A stretch of 64,000 nt of DNA from positions 4,216,001 to 4,280,000 of the forward strand of contig CM057058.1 of assembly GCA_029945375.1 (NCBI GenBank), read 5' to 3'. Shown here one piece after another: positions 36,915 through 48,744 of this stretch; position 1 is the stretch's first letter; each line of letters begins with the position of its first letter. Both the position numbers and the translations under genes were made by a program. Source of the stretch: Agaricus subrufescens. Taxonomy: Eukaryota; Basidiomycota; Agaricomycetes; Agaricales; Agaricaceae. Under the pieces are notes generated by a model, which ran no database searches, was not told where the DNA came from, and saw only the letters and a list, made by a program, of their open reading frames with translations.

Positions 36915-37133
36915 AGGGAGTAAGTGAAATACTATGGCTGAAAACACGTGTGAAGAAAGTTAACAACTGTCCGAATACCAGTTAGAATACACCTCATTAA
37001 GTAGTATTTGACGTATGAAAGCAATAGTCATATACTACTTTATTAATAGTATAGTACTTGTCTGCATCATAGTTATATACTAATGTCAAAAGCAACATCA
37101 CACAGATTTTCGGAGTCAAAAAACTTGTTAGAA

Positions 37134-37250
37134 GCCAGTAAATCACATGGCAAGAGGCACTTAAATACAGACCTTGAATAAGTACTAGACGTTAATAGTA
37201 GTGTAAATAACCAGTAAATAACATGACAATGAGTACTCAAATACGGAGCT
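37134..37250 (+). repeat. Subterminal direct repeats, left end of the CACTA element
   Basis: Two copies of a block of about 40 bases at 37134-37173 and 37210-37250 share CCAGTAAAT-ACATG-CAA followed by ACT-AAATAC-GA. AGTACT-type words also recur here (37181, 37233) and at the right end. Subterminal repeats of this kind are transposase-binding regions in plant CACTA elements; the same role here is inference. Confidence 0.6.
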
Positions 37251-37271
37251 GGTATGAGTAATGTGGGGTAG

Positions 37272-38594
37272 CTACAGCCTCTTCCCCTTCACCTTCGATG
37301 AAATATTAGTATGGCTACTATTGCCCTGTCGAGTCCGCTTTGTCGGTGCAGTTTCCTGATGAGTATTATCCACATTTTTATACGATCGTTTTGAGCCTGC
37401 TCTCAGTGTTTGCTGCACCGGCTCACTGCCTTCTGCTCCGACACAAACTTTCACATTACTCTTATTCTTCTCCTTTTGCACCCTCTTCTTCGCAACTGGT
37501 TTCTGAGCCTGTGCCGTAGTTTTGACTTTCTTGGTAGTTTTGTTCTTCTGTTGCTTCAGCTCCAATTCTTCTCGCTCAACATCATCCATCAATTCGTCAT
37601 CATCACTACCAGCCCCTTTCGATTCAGTGCCCTGAACTTTAAAATAGTCAGGGTCATTGCCTTTAAAGTTGCCATTAATACCCTCACCATCGATATCATC
37701 GTTCTCAGTGTCATTACCATCAAGTTCATCCTCTGTAAGATTATTACCCTCAATCTCATCCACCAAATCCTCCGTTTCGATATTGCCCTTGTCTGTGGTA
37801 TCATCCTCAAGAGTCTTGTCCTTAGGCTCATTGTTACCTTCAGCCTCGGAGCTGTCATTACCTTCATCCTCAGAGCTGTCAGCTCTTTCCCTCGGAGTCG
37901 TCGTTTCAGGAGTAGCATTGGCAGGCCTTCGTCTGCCTCGATTATTACGATAATACGTCAGTATTCCCTTCATGATCTCGTAGCTGGCCCAGTCATTGTC
38001 ATATTTTCGAAGAGGCTCATAATCGTGTCTCGCCTTATAGATAAATGAGCAAATATAGCTGATTATAGTAAATTAAGGGAAACACATACAAGTTTTGCCG
38101 CCATGGCAAGTTGCGAGGGGCTGATTTGATTATAAAGCATGCTGAACTTGATCCCAGCATGTTTCATTGCGTCGCTAACCGTGCGCTACAGTTTATCAAT
38201 ATATAAGTAGATAATGAAAGTAAAAAGATCGGCTGGACTTACACGGCATTGGTTGTAAACCGGCTTATTGTCTATCAGTTGCATGTCGGTTTGCAAGTGG
38301 CCAATCTGCTCGGGAGGCGGAATAAGACTTCGGGAACCCTTGGTCTTGGGACCCGAAGCAACAGCTTTCTTCAATTGATCGAGCTCCGCTGGAAATACGA
38401 TGAGATCTGAGTATGGTGAAGAACGATGGTCTACCTTCACGACACGCAAGTTGATTTGTCAATTGCTCAATCCTTTCTAGGGAATCATTGCTAACAGCCC
38501 CGCGGGAGGTGGTAGTACTGGCTCGTTGACCTGCTGGGACTGGTCTATTCGCTTTCGCCGAAGAGGCCTTGGTCGAGGGGTTTTTAGCAGGCAT
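37272..38594 (-). CDS. Hypothetical coiled-coil/acidic nuclear protein in the CACTA element
   Basis: Four exons (38594-38435, 38388-38243, 38185-38090, 38033-37272), 387 aa, all in phase. A basic Ser/Ala-rich N-terminus is followed by a short heptad coiled coil (SLERIEQLTNQLACREAELD). A conserved-looking central segment contains DMQLIDNKPVYNQ and ARHDYEPLRKYDNDWASYEI, which I recognise as a pattern common in agaricomycete hypothetical proteins (RHPFL.RFENDWAT.E). Then a long Glu/Asp/Asn tract and a Lys/Arg-rich C-terminus with nuclear-localisation-like clusters (KKRVQKEKNK, PTKRTRQ). No enzymatic motif. It sits just inside the left end, transcribed toward that end. Function unknown; DNA or chromatin association is a guess from composition. 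Confidence 0.72.
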
Positions 38595-39087
38595 GATTAA
38601 GTCTATAGTTGAGCTGAAGAACGAGAGAGGTGTAGAACGTAGATCAAAGCTGAAGGTCTATTTAAATACATTGGGACTTACAGACAGTTTGCATCTCGAT
38701 GCGGCACCGCTTAACACAATAGCCGGATGGAGGGAAGCTGACACCGACACGCCGAGAGTGTAAGTAAAAGGACTGATTCGCTGAGGTCAATAACAGGAAA
38801 AATACTCCACTTTACGTCTTTCGCATTTTACGTTTTTGTGGTAGGTATATTTGGGTACCACTTAACGCCGACATCCGGGTGCGCAATTGGAAAGTCCCGC
38901 CTTAGTTGCTTGGCAGGAGGCGGCGGCAGCGAGACAGAAACGGTTGTTAGAGCAGAATGGTGGCAAAAATGAAAAAAAAAAAAAATACTTACGTCTTCCT
39001 CTTACATACTGCCGGGCATAATTGGTTCCGATATCCGGCTGTGTGCATAGCAAATTCGCTTTAGTGGTCTGATAAATATATTTATCT

Positions 39088-39853
39088 ATGAATGGAAACC
39101 TTTACTTGGATATAAATTCCTCCCGGGGTGGCTTTGGGACTTTCAAACTCTCCCTGATGTCTGTTTCGCGACAATCCCCCTGTGTAGAGTCGGAATCGGT
39201 CGTCGAGGTAGTCCCCGAGACTCCTTGCCCATCTATAATGTGCGAAAATCAGCTTGGATTAAAGGAGTATCGAGACCAGTACGCAGATTGCTATCACTCA
39301 GACGACGCATTAGATCTATATGTTGAAGCACCTGTTAGAGAACCAAGCTGGGAAACTGGTAAGTCACTTAAAAGAATCAGTCACTTGATATTGACTATCG
39401 CTCAGTGATTAGAGAAAGGGCAACAAGGAAGGCTGGGCATCGCACCGAAGGAACAGACGCACAACACGAGGTGGTTGGTTCTGTTGTTGAAGATAGAAGT
39501 GATGTTCAGCGAAAAATCACAGTCAATCTCATTGCAGAACTCGCTAGTGTCCCTCGGAATACCGTCGTTGATTTGACAACCACTGGAGGCGCTGTCAGCG
39601 CTGAAGATATGCGGGACGGTGGTTATCGGAAACGCCGTAGGGATTTTGAATTATTGATTGAACAAAAGCTAGATGAGCAACAGCAGAAGGTAAGCGACTA
39701 TTCTTCGAAGTGGAAACAAACTGATTTCTCTTACCTTAGAAACGCAAGACGATTCGCATATGTATTCCAGACAATAACGAAGGCAGCTTCGAGATACGGA
39801 TGAACTCGTCCGAGCACGAGGAGAAGTTGGATGTTACAGTGGGCGCAATCTGA
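39088..39853 (+). CDS. Hypothetical protein in the CACTA element
   Basis: Three exons (39088-39358, 39406-39689, 39740-39853) give 222 aa with all splice phases consistent, which argues for a real gene. The N-terminal half is Ser/Glu/Val-rich. The middle holds GYRKRRRDFELLIEQKLDEQ, a charged helix continuing across the splice into KKRKTIRICIPD. The C-terminus is acidic (SSEHEEKLDVTVGAI). No family recognised. The start could instead be the internal Met at 39157. It is divergent from the 387-aa gene across about 490 bases (38595-39087), which presumably hold both promoters. Confidence 0.6.
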
Positions 39854-40326
39854 GTAGTGTACTTAGACCAGAACAGAACGATACATGTTTTTACATTACC
39901 TGTTACTGTTAAAGGAATCGGCATAAGAAAAGAGTTGGCTGCGTAATTGAAACTCCAGGCTTGATAAGGCTGCTCTATGAAGGATCATTCCATAGCATTT
40001 GCATTACACATACCGACGGCAAGTGAAAGACGTGTCAAGAATATATTGCTCTATCATACGATTAGAATGAACATATAAGCTATAGAGATCATTTCAGCGG
40101 TGATTATAAATAGAAATGCAACGACAAAAACTTACCAGATGTAGCATCGCGTGACGTTCCTGGCAAAACTGCAGGCGCTAAAAACTGTCTACCGATGGCT
40201 ACGATGTAAGATAAAAAATTCTAATGCCGACAAGTAACTCTACAGGTGGGATCTATGATACAGAGAAAATGAAATCTAACTCGAAATATTGTTCCAAGCA
40301 TCATTGATAATTTACAAATAAAACAT

Positions 40327-43130
40327 TCACGCACTGCAAAAAGTGTCAAGAAATTGAGTCGACCATTTTTCCACAGAAGTGTTGGCTCTCCTAGCATCTC
40401 CGAAACCTCGAGTCTGGTGTCGCCATTGAGTAGCTGTGAGAAGGAACTTCGGATTGATGGTGACCTTCTCATTGAGGATGGAAAGGTGGCGGTTCACATA
40501 AAGATCCTCCAAGCGAGAGGACCAACGGCCTAAGTCATCGCCACAACCTTCAAACGTAGAGACAAGAGGGTGCCAAGACTGCTTCCTGATGCTGGTGCCC
40601 ACACCTAATACAAGCATTGAGCATAAAAAAATTGGTATTCTGTTGCAGAACGTACCTGTAAAACTTTGGTATATACCACACAAGAGATCCAGCTCGTTCG
40701 TCGTTAAGTCATCATCTACATATTCCACACCATCTTTATCCCGTGCATAAAAATTGAGAGCATCGTCGTGATGCAAACCCGACGGCCCCTTCAATACTTC
40801 ACTGATACTAATGCCGCCGTCCAAGGCCAAGCGCCGAACATAGCCACCGCGCAAGATAGCTGCACGGCCGCGCTGAGACGTCAACACGGACTGACACCTT
40901 TGCCTCCAGTATTCGTAATCAGATGGGGTGAATACATGATCTGAAAAGATCATTGGCGTTACAGCACATGGTAGCTCAGGGCGCGCAAGCTTGAGGCTGA
41001 CTCGTTTCTGCAAAGTTCGGAATGGGATACCAGATTGTGCCAGTTCGACCGCGATATCTTCATCATTGAGCTCAGGATGTAGACGACAGACCATGGTGGC
41101 AGCAGAGGCACTATAGACGGCAATGTTCCAAGGGGTAGTAGCCAAGTCACCAAAATCAAACATATATAGGAGCCGGGCACCGGCCCGCACTCGTTTGATA
41201 TAGCGTAACCGAGGGGAGAACTTGAGGGGGTCCGTAGATCTCGAGGACAGGTCCCAAACAGCAGCCAATGGTTCGCCACCTTCCTTGCTAGCTAGGCGCA
41301 GCCCAAAGTCAATGCAGGCGTGACCCATTGCCGTTGTCCAGAAAGCACTGTTGAGTTTGACGTCACAAGTACCAGTGATAGCGAGCATGGCTTTGATGTC
41401 AGCGACTCTTGCTGGATGCCCAAATGTGTTTGCCAGCTGGGGGGGTAGGAAACCGTAGTGCTTCTTCAAAATGCTAAGCACCTCCAGTTGAGACTGCTCC
41501 CATTCGGGGAGGGGTGTTGAAGCGGCTCCCGACGAAGTATGATTTGCGAAGGGATTGACAGCGGAGGCGGAGGGATTGACGGTGGAGGTGGAGGCGACGG
41601 GTGCGGGAGTCGTTAGAAGTGCTGTTGCGGCCGACATTGATGCTATTTCGGTGACATGGGCTAGAGAGGTACCAGCGAGAGAGCTTATGCCTCTCTCATC
41701 CTGGCACAACTCCTGTGCTGGGACTTCATCTACTTCGTCATCTGATTCCTCGTACGATTCGTCGACCCACTCGCTACAAAGAGTCCACTCATTACAAAAC
41801 GAATCGTAGCGTGCTTCACCAGGGCGGGCTTCTTCTAGGGTCTCGCTACGGTCTCGCTTTGGAACCAGAGTGCGAGTAAATTTCGGTGGAGTATCCAGAC
41901 TCCACTCCCACACATACACAGCAGCGCTCACGGTAGGCGGTTTGTTGGCACGGTTGAGTCTAGTTTGTCGAGCAGCTGGGGTTTCATGAAGTAACATTCG
42001 TTGGTGTCTCTCTTCATGCTTCTTCTCAAACGCTTCCCAAACATCTCGGCCCGACTTTTCGACTTGACACAACCGTCCTTTCTTCCAAACGAGTTTGCTG
42101 ATTTGCGAAGGTGAGGAAGGGGGCCGCTGATCGTCCTCAGTGACGTTGATTGGTTGCGGGCTTGCCGGTTCAAAGTGAGGCTCTGTGAACGAGCATGAGT
42201 TGCTATTCAGTACTGATGAGTCGTACACTACGCACCGTAGATTTGTGTATCTTCCCATGTATTCTCTGTGCTAGCGGAATAGGAAGGCACAGAGGGCGAT
42301 ATGACGGTGGTTGCAGCTTGGAGAGTTTCAGGTGGGGGCGCCATTAAGAAAAAGCCATCGCGTTTACTTTGCGCGATTTCTCGAGGACCCCAGCGGTACC
42401 ACACCGGGATCCCGCAGTGATCGAACCACCAAGCTGAGGGTTGGCTCGGTTGATCATAGGGATTATGTAGAAAGACTCCTGCGCGATTGGCATCCCAGAA
42501 ACGTTGGAGTAGGGGAGCACAACGCAGAGACTCCCACATGCTTATACGGCTCTTGTCCCACGTTACCAGCAGTTTGTACCACTCTGTAGGGGAGATACCC
42601 TCCAGATACTTTGGATCCTCCGGGATGATCTTTAACATCCAGTATAATAGGGCGATCCACATCGCAAACCAATCTCGGCCTTGATGTGCATGTTTCCATG
42701 TCTCGGCTTCAGTGGAGTGACCGTTGGTATAACCCCACTTTCGGGTAGAATAAGGTTCCAGGTGTTGTATGTTGAAATGACGCGAGAAGATTCCCAGCAC
42801 CTCTCGAATCAGGTTCTCCACAGCCAACCACCTATTTTGCGAAAGATACGGCAGCTTATAAAGCGTACCATCGTCCTTTTGAAGAAGTTGTCGAGGCATA
42901 TACCCGATATCCTCCACGAGAGCGCCGTTCCAGCATACTGGTCGCCTCGGCTGGAAGCCCAGCCACGGAACCCTCTCAGACCACCAATACGGCACTTCGA
43001 AAGCTTCCACACCCACATTGTTGAATGAGGTGATGTCGTCGATGTTGAGTTGACCAGGAAGTTGCACATCTCGGTCACAATTAGGCGAATAATAGATGTT
43101 GCCATCGATAAGGTAGGCTCGGCCTGGCAT
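40327..43130 (-). CDS. Transposon companion protein, divergent partner of Tnp2
   Basis: Three exons (43130-42236, 42182-40656, 40604-40327) give 899 aa; the 51-base second intron is in frame and could be retained. Start MPGRAYLIDGN. Features: an aromatic-rich N-terminal domain with many Trp residues (YWWSERVPWLGF, WFAMWIALLYWML), a basic middle segment beginning WKKGRLCQVEKSGRDVWEAF, an acidic stretch, a Ser/Thr/Ala-rich linker, and a globular C-terminal half. I recognise the type as a hypothetical protein that accompanies Tnp2 genes in mushroom genomes; its molecular role is not known to me. Head-to-head with the transposase across about 940 bases, suggesting coordinated expression. It could be the equivalent of the DNA-binding second protein of plant CACTA elements (inference). 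Confidence 0.75.
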
Positions 43131-43255
43131 TATTGAGGAAGATCGGAACGAGGAAAGTTGAATGTAGTGGTATGTTCAATGAAAACGTGATGATACTCCT
43201 GGACAGTCCAAGAGTAAAAAGTGTCGATCCCGGACAGTCCGAGATACGGCGGTTG

Positions 43256-43283
43256 AGGTGGTGGTGGTGGTGGTGGTGGTGGG
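43256..43283 (+). repeat. GGT trinucleotide microsatellite
   Basis: An uninterrupted run of GGT units just upstream of the 899-aa companion gene, in the spacer between it and the transposase. The 43131-44070 spacer also contains a CCACTAC tract near 43820-43845 but no supported gene. Confidence 0.8.
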
Positions 43284-44070
43284 CGTAGTGAATGAGAGTT
43301 TTTCTGATCACATCAGTGATCGTATCAAATCGAACTTGGGTCACGTTATGTCATTGATACCGTTGATAATGATCACTGATGGATGTGCGTGACTATGTGA
43401 TCCGTACGCCCTGTCCGACAGCGTGACCGTCACTCATCCCTCTCTTCCCCCTCCCACCTTCAATAATTTCAAAAGCCCTGTAAGTCACCACTCACCGCAT
43501 CTATCCGCTGATTCTTTTTAGTAGATATGCTATTGCGATCAATTCCTCAAACCCAAGACTTGCCTTTGACAATGGACGCTCCTCAAACCTCCTGGCACTG
43601 GATTGTCCGGTGCCTACCTTTGAATATGGCGGGCTCCCGTTATATCCACCTCACCATTCACATGATTCCTAGACTTACCGTCTCGATACAAACCGTCTCA
43701 TCATTGCTACCTGTTAGTCGGCTCACAACCGCCCCCAAAGATTGTGGATCGATACTTGAAGTCGCTCGCAGTAACGCCCTATGGCAAGGCACTAGCAACA
43801 ATGGCCCCCAATATCTTCACTACCACCACTACCACCACCCGCTCTTTGGCTTATGACCCCGGCCATTCCAATAAACGATGTACCGCGACGCCTGATGTCC
43901 CTATACGTCCCAGTAGTCAATGTAAATTTTTTTTTCTAAATGAATTACGCATCGCCTGGGCTCGGCTTGCTTGATACATAGCCGGTCGGCCAGAAGAAAA
44001 CACCGTATCCCTCCCCTCCTACATATACCCCACTAGTAGCTGCTACATATCATCTCACAATCCTCTCAGT

Positions 44071-47000
44071 ATGGCGCGTAGAACAGTATCCAAAGTCAGG
44101 TGTCACTGTCCTTGCCGTAAAATGGTCCCTCCTCGTGTAAGAGCACGACACTTAGAGTGCCGGTCCAAGGTTATTGCGCACAACGCAGTGACCGCACGTC
44201 GGCGTTCACGCTCTCAACATGAGACAGAAGACATAGAACCAACTAAAAGGAGACGCCTGGAAGCGCCCCCCTCCACTGCTGCCCCTCCGCCATCGCCTCC
44301 CCCTATTCAACCTCCGTTTGGGTCCGCAGATCACGCATTAGACGCAGCAGATCCTCCGTCTTCTCCTGTTGCCAACCATTCCTCACTTGAGGAGCAAGTT
44401 GGCATTGATGTTAGGCGGGCGACTAGAGTGAGAGAGCAGATGGGGATGGCGATAGAGCGTACTTGGAGACAATCTCGGTGGACCCAGGAGTCAGATGATG
44501 AAGATTCTCAAGAAGGCAATCAGGAACAATATGCACCTTCAACAGAAGCACTCTATGACTTATTATTTACCGACAACGAAGCCTTGGACGATAATTCTGA
44601 AAGCGGTGGTGAAACCGATGAAGAGAGTGATGACCTCCGTACAGATGTGGCAGGCATTACTCTCTGGGATAAAGTTTTGGAACGTTGTAGACGTGAAGTA
44701 GCGGCACTAGGTATGTCCTATCCCCGTATTGTATTCACATGTATCTCATTCATGTATAGATGATTCTACAGGCCTCAGTGAGGCTGATATCGACCTTCTC
44801 CTCAAGTATACTCTCAAGATAGAAGATCGTTTAACCGACAGGACATTTACAAGAATGGCACGCGTGTTTCGCGACTGGCATCATGACTCGCTCAAGATGA
44901 CGAAAAAACGCGTCCGTGCTTTGTCCGGGTTACAGCCCATTCGTTACGGCTGTTGTATCAACAGCTGCGTCTGCTTCACGGGGCCATATGAACATCACAC
45001 TACATGCCCAAACCCCGAATGTAACGAACCAAGGTTTAACACCAAGGGTCAGCCCCGCAAATATTTTACATATCTCCCTATCATCCCTCGCCTACTTGCT
45101 ATGTTATCCTGTCGTGAGCATGCTCAGAAAATGCGCTATCGAGCAGAATTTCAACACGAGTCAGGTATAATCAGAGACGTCTTTGACGGCTCGTATTATC
45201 GAACCCTCCTTCAAACTATTGTCCCCACGGGCGATACTGACAACACCTTCTTTTACTTCTCCGACGAACGTGACATTGCCCTTGGTCTTTCAACTGACGG
45301 GTTTGCCCCCTTCAAGCGACGTAGTCAGACGTGCTGGCCAATTGTCCTATTTGTCTATAACCTTGCGCCTGATGTACGATTCCAAAAGAAACACCGGTTA
45401 AGGGTTGGCGTTATACCGGGCCCTAAGAAACCATGGGATATAGATTCTTATTTCTGGCCACTTATTCAAGAATTAATCCAACTTGAGGCTGGTGTCAAGG
45501 CTTGGGACTCCATTTCCGAGGCGTATTTTCTCCTCCACGCTTATCTCATTCTCGTTTTTGGTGATATACCTGCCATGGCCCTTGTCATGAACATGAAGGG
45601 CTCAAATGCACTCAGTCCATGCCGCGTTTGCAATATCAAGGGTATCTGTAACCATGCCGCGGCCAAAAAAACCTACTACATTCCCTTACGACGGGACAAT
45701 CTTGCAAATGCTAACCCGGCCTATTATGATCCAAACAATCTTCCGATGCGGGTTCACCATGAACTGATGGAACAGGCAATTGCTGTGCAAATGTCGCCCA
45801 CCAATGCTGCATTTGAAAAGCTCGCAAAGCGGTATGGTATCAAGGGCATACCGGTTCTTTCAAACGTATCCGCAGTTTCATTCCCCGAATCATTTCCCTT
45901 CGATTTCATGCACCTGATTTGGGAAAACCTGGTCCCCAACTTGATATCGTTTTGGATCGGCGAGTTCAAAGATCTGGACCATAGCGACAAAGGTTATCTA
46001 ATAGGGCCTCGGGCTTGGGAAGAGGTCGGCAAGGCTACGGAGGAATGTGGGTCAACAATTCCCTCTTCCTTCGGTGCTCGTGTTCCCAACATTGCCAAGA
46101 AACAATCACAAATGTCCGCCGAAATGTATTCGAACTGGACACTTTTCATTGCCCCGATTGTTCTCCGCGGAAGGTTCCCGAAGGCGCTGTACTATAAACA
46201 TTTCATGAAGCTTGTCGCGCTCCTCAAGCTATGCCTGTCTATGGAAATGAGTGAAGATAAGTTACTGCAAATCGAGGAAGGCTTTGTCCACTGGGTATGT
46301 GACTACGAACGGTAAGAATAGCTAAAATCTCCGGATGATCTGCTCTAAGTGAGGCACAGGTATTATTACCGCGGTAAACCAGAACGACTTTCTGCCTGCC
46401 CGTTAACACTTCATGCATTACTTCATGTTGCGTGGGGTATTAGGGTAGCTGGCCCCGTTTGGAGCTACTGGGCATATCCGATGGAACGCGAATGCAACAA
46501 CCTTCTCTGTGCCATCAAAAGTCGGCGACACCCTTACGAATCTATTAATACATTCATGATCGCGACTGCTCAACTCGATCAAATTCGGCTTTTATACAAT
46601 CTACAAGACGTGTTAAATCTAGATATTCAGGTGAAAACGATGCATCATCTGGTCCATAACTCATGTAAGTTGCATCCCGTGTTTTGTAATAGTCAGTTAT
46701 TCACTTGAGAATCAAGATCCTACTTACAAACTTTGGGGGACTCGACAGAAAGAAATCCTACCTGCGCCTATTTGCAACAAGATTTTTGCGAGTTTAGCGA
46801 CGCGATTTGATACAAGAATCAAAGTCGTACGAGCAGCCATTAAACTTGACGGCCCCCTCCTTCAGTATGGCAAGGTCACTTGTCTTGGGGACGGCGACAC
46901 CATGGTCGCGCGTGACATTGTTAGGCAGGGCGAAGATAACCGAGACGCTTCTTATGTGAAGGTCAGTATTTTTTTCTGATTATGTATCTTAAAAACGTCC

Positions 47001-47348
47001 TAGCTCAATCCAATGTAGTACATTCTCCGTGTAGATCGCTTTGCCAGACAAAGGAGACGCGAGCCAGAATATGTGAACTGCGTATATTATGGCCAGTTGA
47101 AGCGTCTCGTTGTGCTAGACCTACTGGCCATCCCACAACTGAAACTAGACTCACCATCCACAATCATCTTTGCGATCATCCAGAGTATGAATACGACCGA
47201 AGAAGACGGCATTCCTTACTGCCATGGTGCCTCTGTCATCGAAGCTGTCGACTTAAACACTGTAGAATGTGTCGTCGGGAGGGTTCGCAATGGCAACAAG
47301 TGGGGTATCGTGGATCGGAGCGACACAGTAACAGAAGTAGAAGGATAA
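44071..47348 (+). CDS. Tnp2-family transposase (CACTA/EnSpm)
   Basis: Five exons (44071-44710, 44760-46311, 46360-46664, 46717-46961, 47019-47348) give 1023 aa, every join in phase, with no internal stop. The N-terminus has a Cys/His cluster (CHCPCRKMVPPRVRARHLEC), then an acidic/Pro-rich linker. A second zinc-like CPNPECNEPRF precedes the catalytic region. ALGLSTDGFAPFKR, VFGDIPAMALVMNMKGS, CRVCNIKGIC and FPFDFMHLIWENLVPNL mark the Tnp2 core, an RNase H-like fold in the CACTA/CMC superfamily; the Asp of STDG and of FDFMH, with a later acidic residue, are candidate metal ligands. The C-terminal exons carry ACPLTLHALLHVAWGI and YPMERECNNL, typical of mushroom Tnp2 proteins. The intact frame makes the element a candidate autonomous copy. 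Confidence 0.9.
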
Positions 47349-48744
47349 ATGTATTGAGTAATGGTAGCATAAAGAATGGCCAGAGCTGTTCTTGTTTTTA
47401 CATGTCGGAAGACGTCGTGCGGGGTGGAGTAATTGAACATTGGGCTTCTCAGTCCAGCCACGGAGCCAGCGCATCTGAACCCCAGTATCTTTCAGCCGGA
47501 TCACAATCTATTCCTTGACAGTTTCAAGATATCTCATGCAACTTGTAACTCGATCAAGCAGCGAGAATCGTTTTGATTCCTGGCTGTAGGGCGGGTTTCT
47601 TCAAGCGAGTGTACCCATCGCGGAGCTCGCCATACTCCCTTGAACTGTACTCGATGCATCGCCTTCAAGTATCTCACAACACACCTCTTTGTTATTGGCA
47701 ATAGGTGATGGTCAGAGTGCCTTGATCTTGATCACCTGCAGTCCCGTCCTTGTCAACCCGAGTTGATTGCATTGCTACTGGCCTGCGCTCTCTCCGTTGA
47801 TGCCCTTGCCAACTGCTGATTACTCGGAATTCGTGGAACTAGCAACGCTTTGGATGTTGCTCAAGTGGATATGGTTAAAATTGGAGGCACGAAAGAAGAC
47901 AAAGAAGAGAATATCACCCCAATATTCAAATATCTTCCGATCTCTTCATATCATTGAAAACGACCCCTCCATTCCTTCGCAAGCGCATCACCTCGGACAC
48001 CTCAATACCTTGGTCTCGACCCAAATTTCTACTCTTGATAGGATGCAGAAAATCTTCGCGTTTAAAGGCCTTTGAAGCCTCTAATGCGCCGCCTCCAATG
48101 TTCTCGCCAACCTGGCTCATAGGCCGCAAAACAGTACGGTTGGAGGGTTGTTGAGAAGGCCCGGGAGGCGATCAACATCATGGCTTTCCGGAGGGTGAGA
48201 GTCTCATTTTGCGGAGACCTTGCCACTGTCAATCTCATCCTCCTCGTCTCAATTTTGATTTCGTCTTCTAAGACACCGCAACAATTGCTTTTGAACTTAT
48301 CATGGTGATTTGTACATCAGCTTCAACCGTGCTATCTGTTTCAAGTGGATGCGAAGACATACTGTAAACGTGGAGGGTGATCGACAGAAATATTTTGAGC
48401 AAGCTGGAGGTAGAGGGAAATCTAATTGCAAGATTCGGGGTGGCAAAGAGTATGGGGGAGAATTTATCGATGCAGGGCACTTCAAGGGTCTAAGGCGAAC
48501 ACGGCATGGAAATCTTAGAGTAGTTTGCACTCAAAATCGATGCACGCGCATATTTCATTTTATGCAAACTGATCAGATTCGTGTTTTTCTTTCTTGATAT
48601 ATCAAACATACACTAATGACCTTTTCCCCCGTCGCACAAGGATAGTATCAATATCGCCAAACCTTCAATGTTGCGCTGTTGTTGAGGTGGTTATGACTTT
48701 CAAGGTTCGTATACATCTGCCTCCTACTGACTAACTCTAACTGT
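47349..48744. other. Element interior without a supported gene
   Basis: About 1.4 kb downstream of the transposase. Open frames of up to about 100 codons exist (for example 47767-48075 and 48310-48597 +), but I could not join them into a spliced gene or recognise any motif. Confidence 0.45.

Noticed and set aside
37410..38048. 212-codon plus-strand hydrophobic frame
   Set aside because: Shadow of the acidic 387-aa gene on the minus strand; Glu/Asp codons read backwards give Leu/Ile/Phe.
43527..43974. Frames between the companion gene and the transposase
   Set aside because: No motifs or consistent splice joins; this is the shared promoter spacer with simple repeats.
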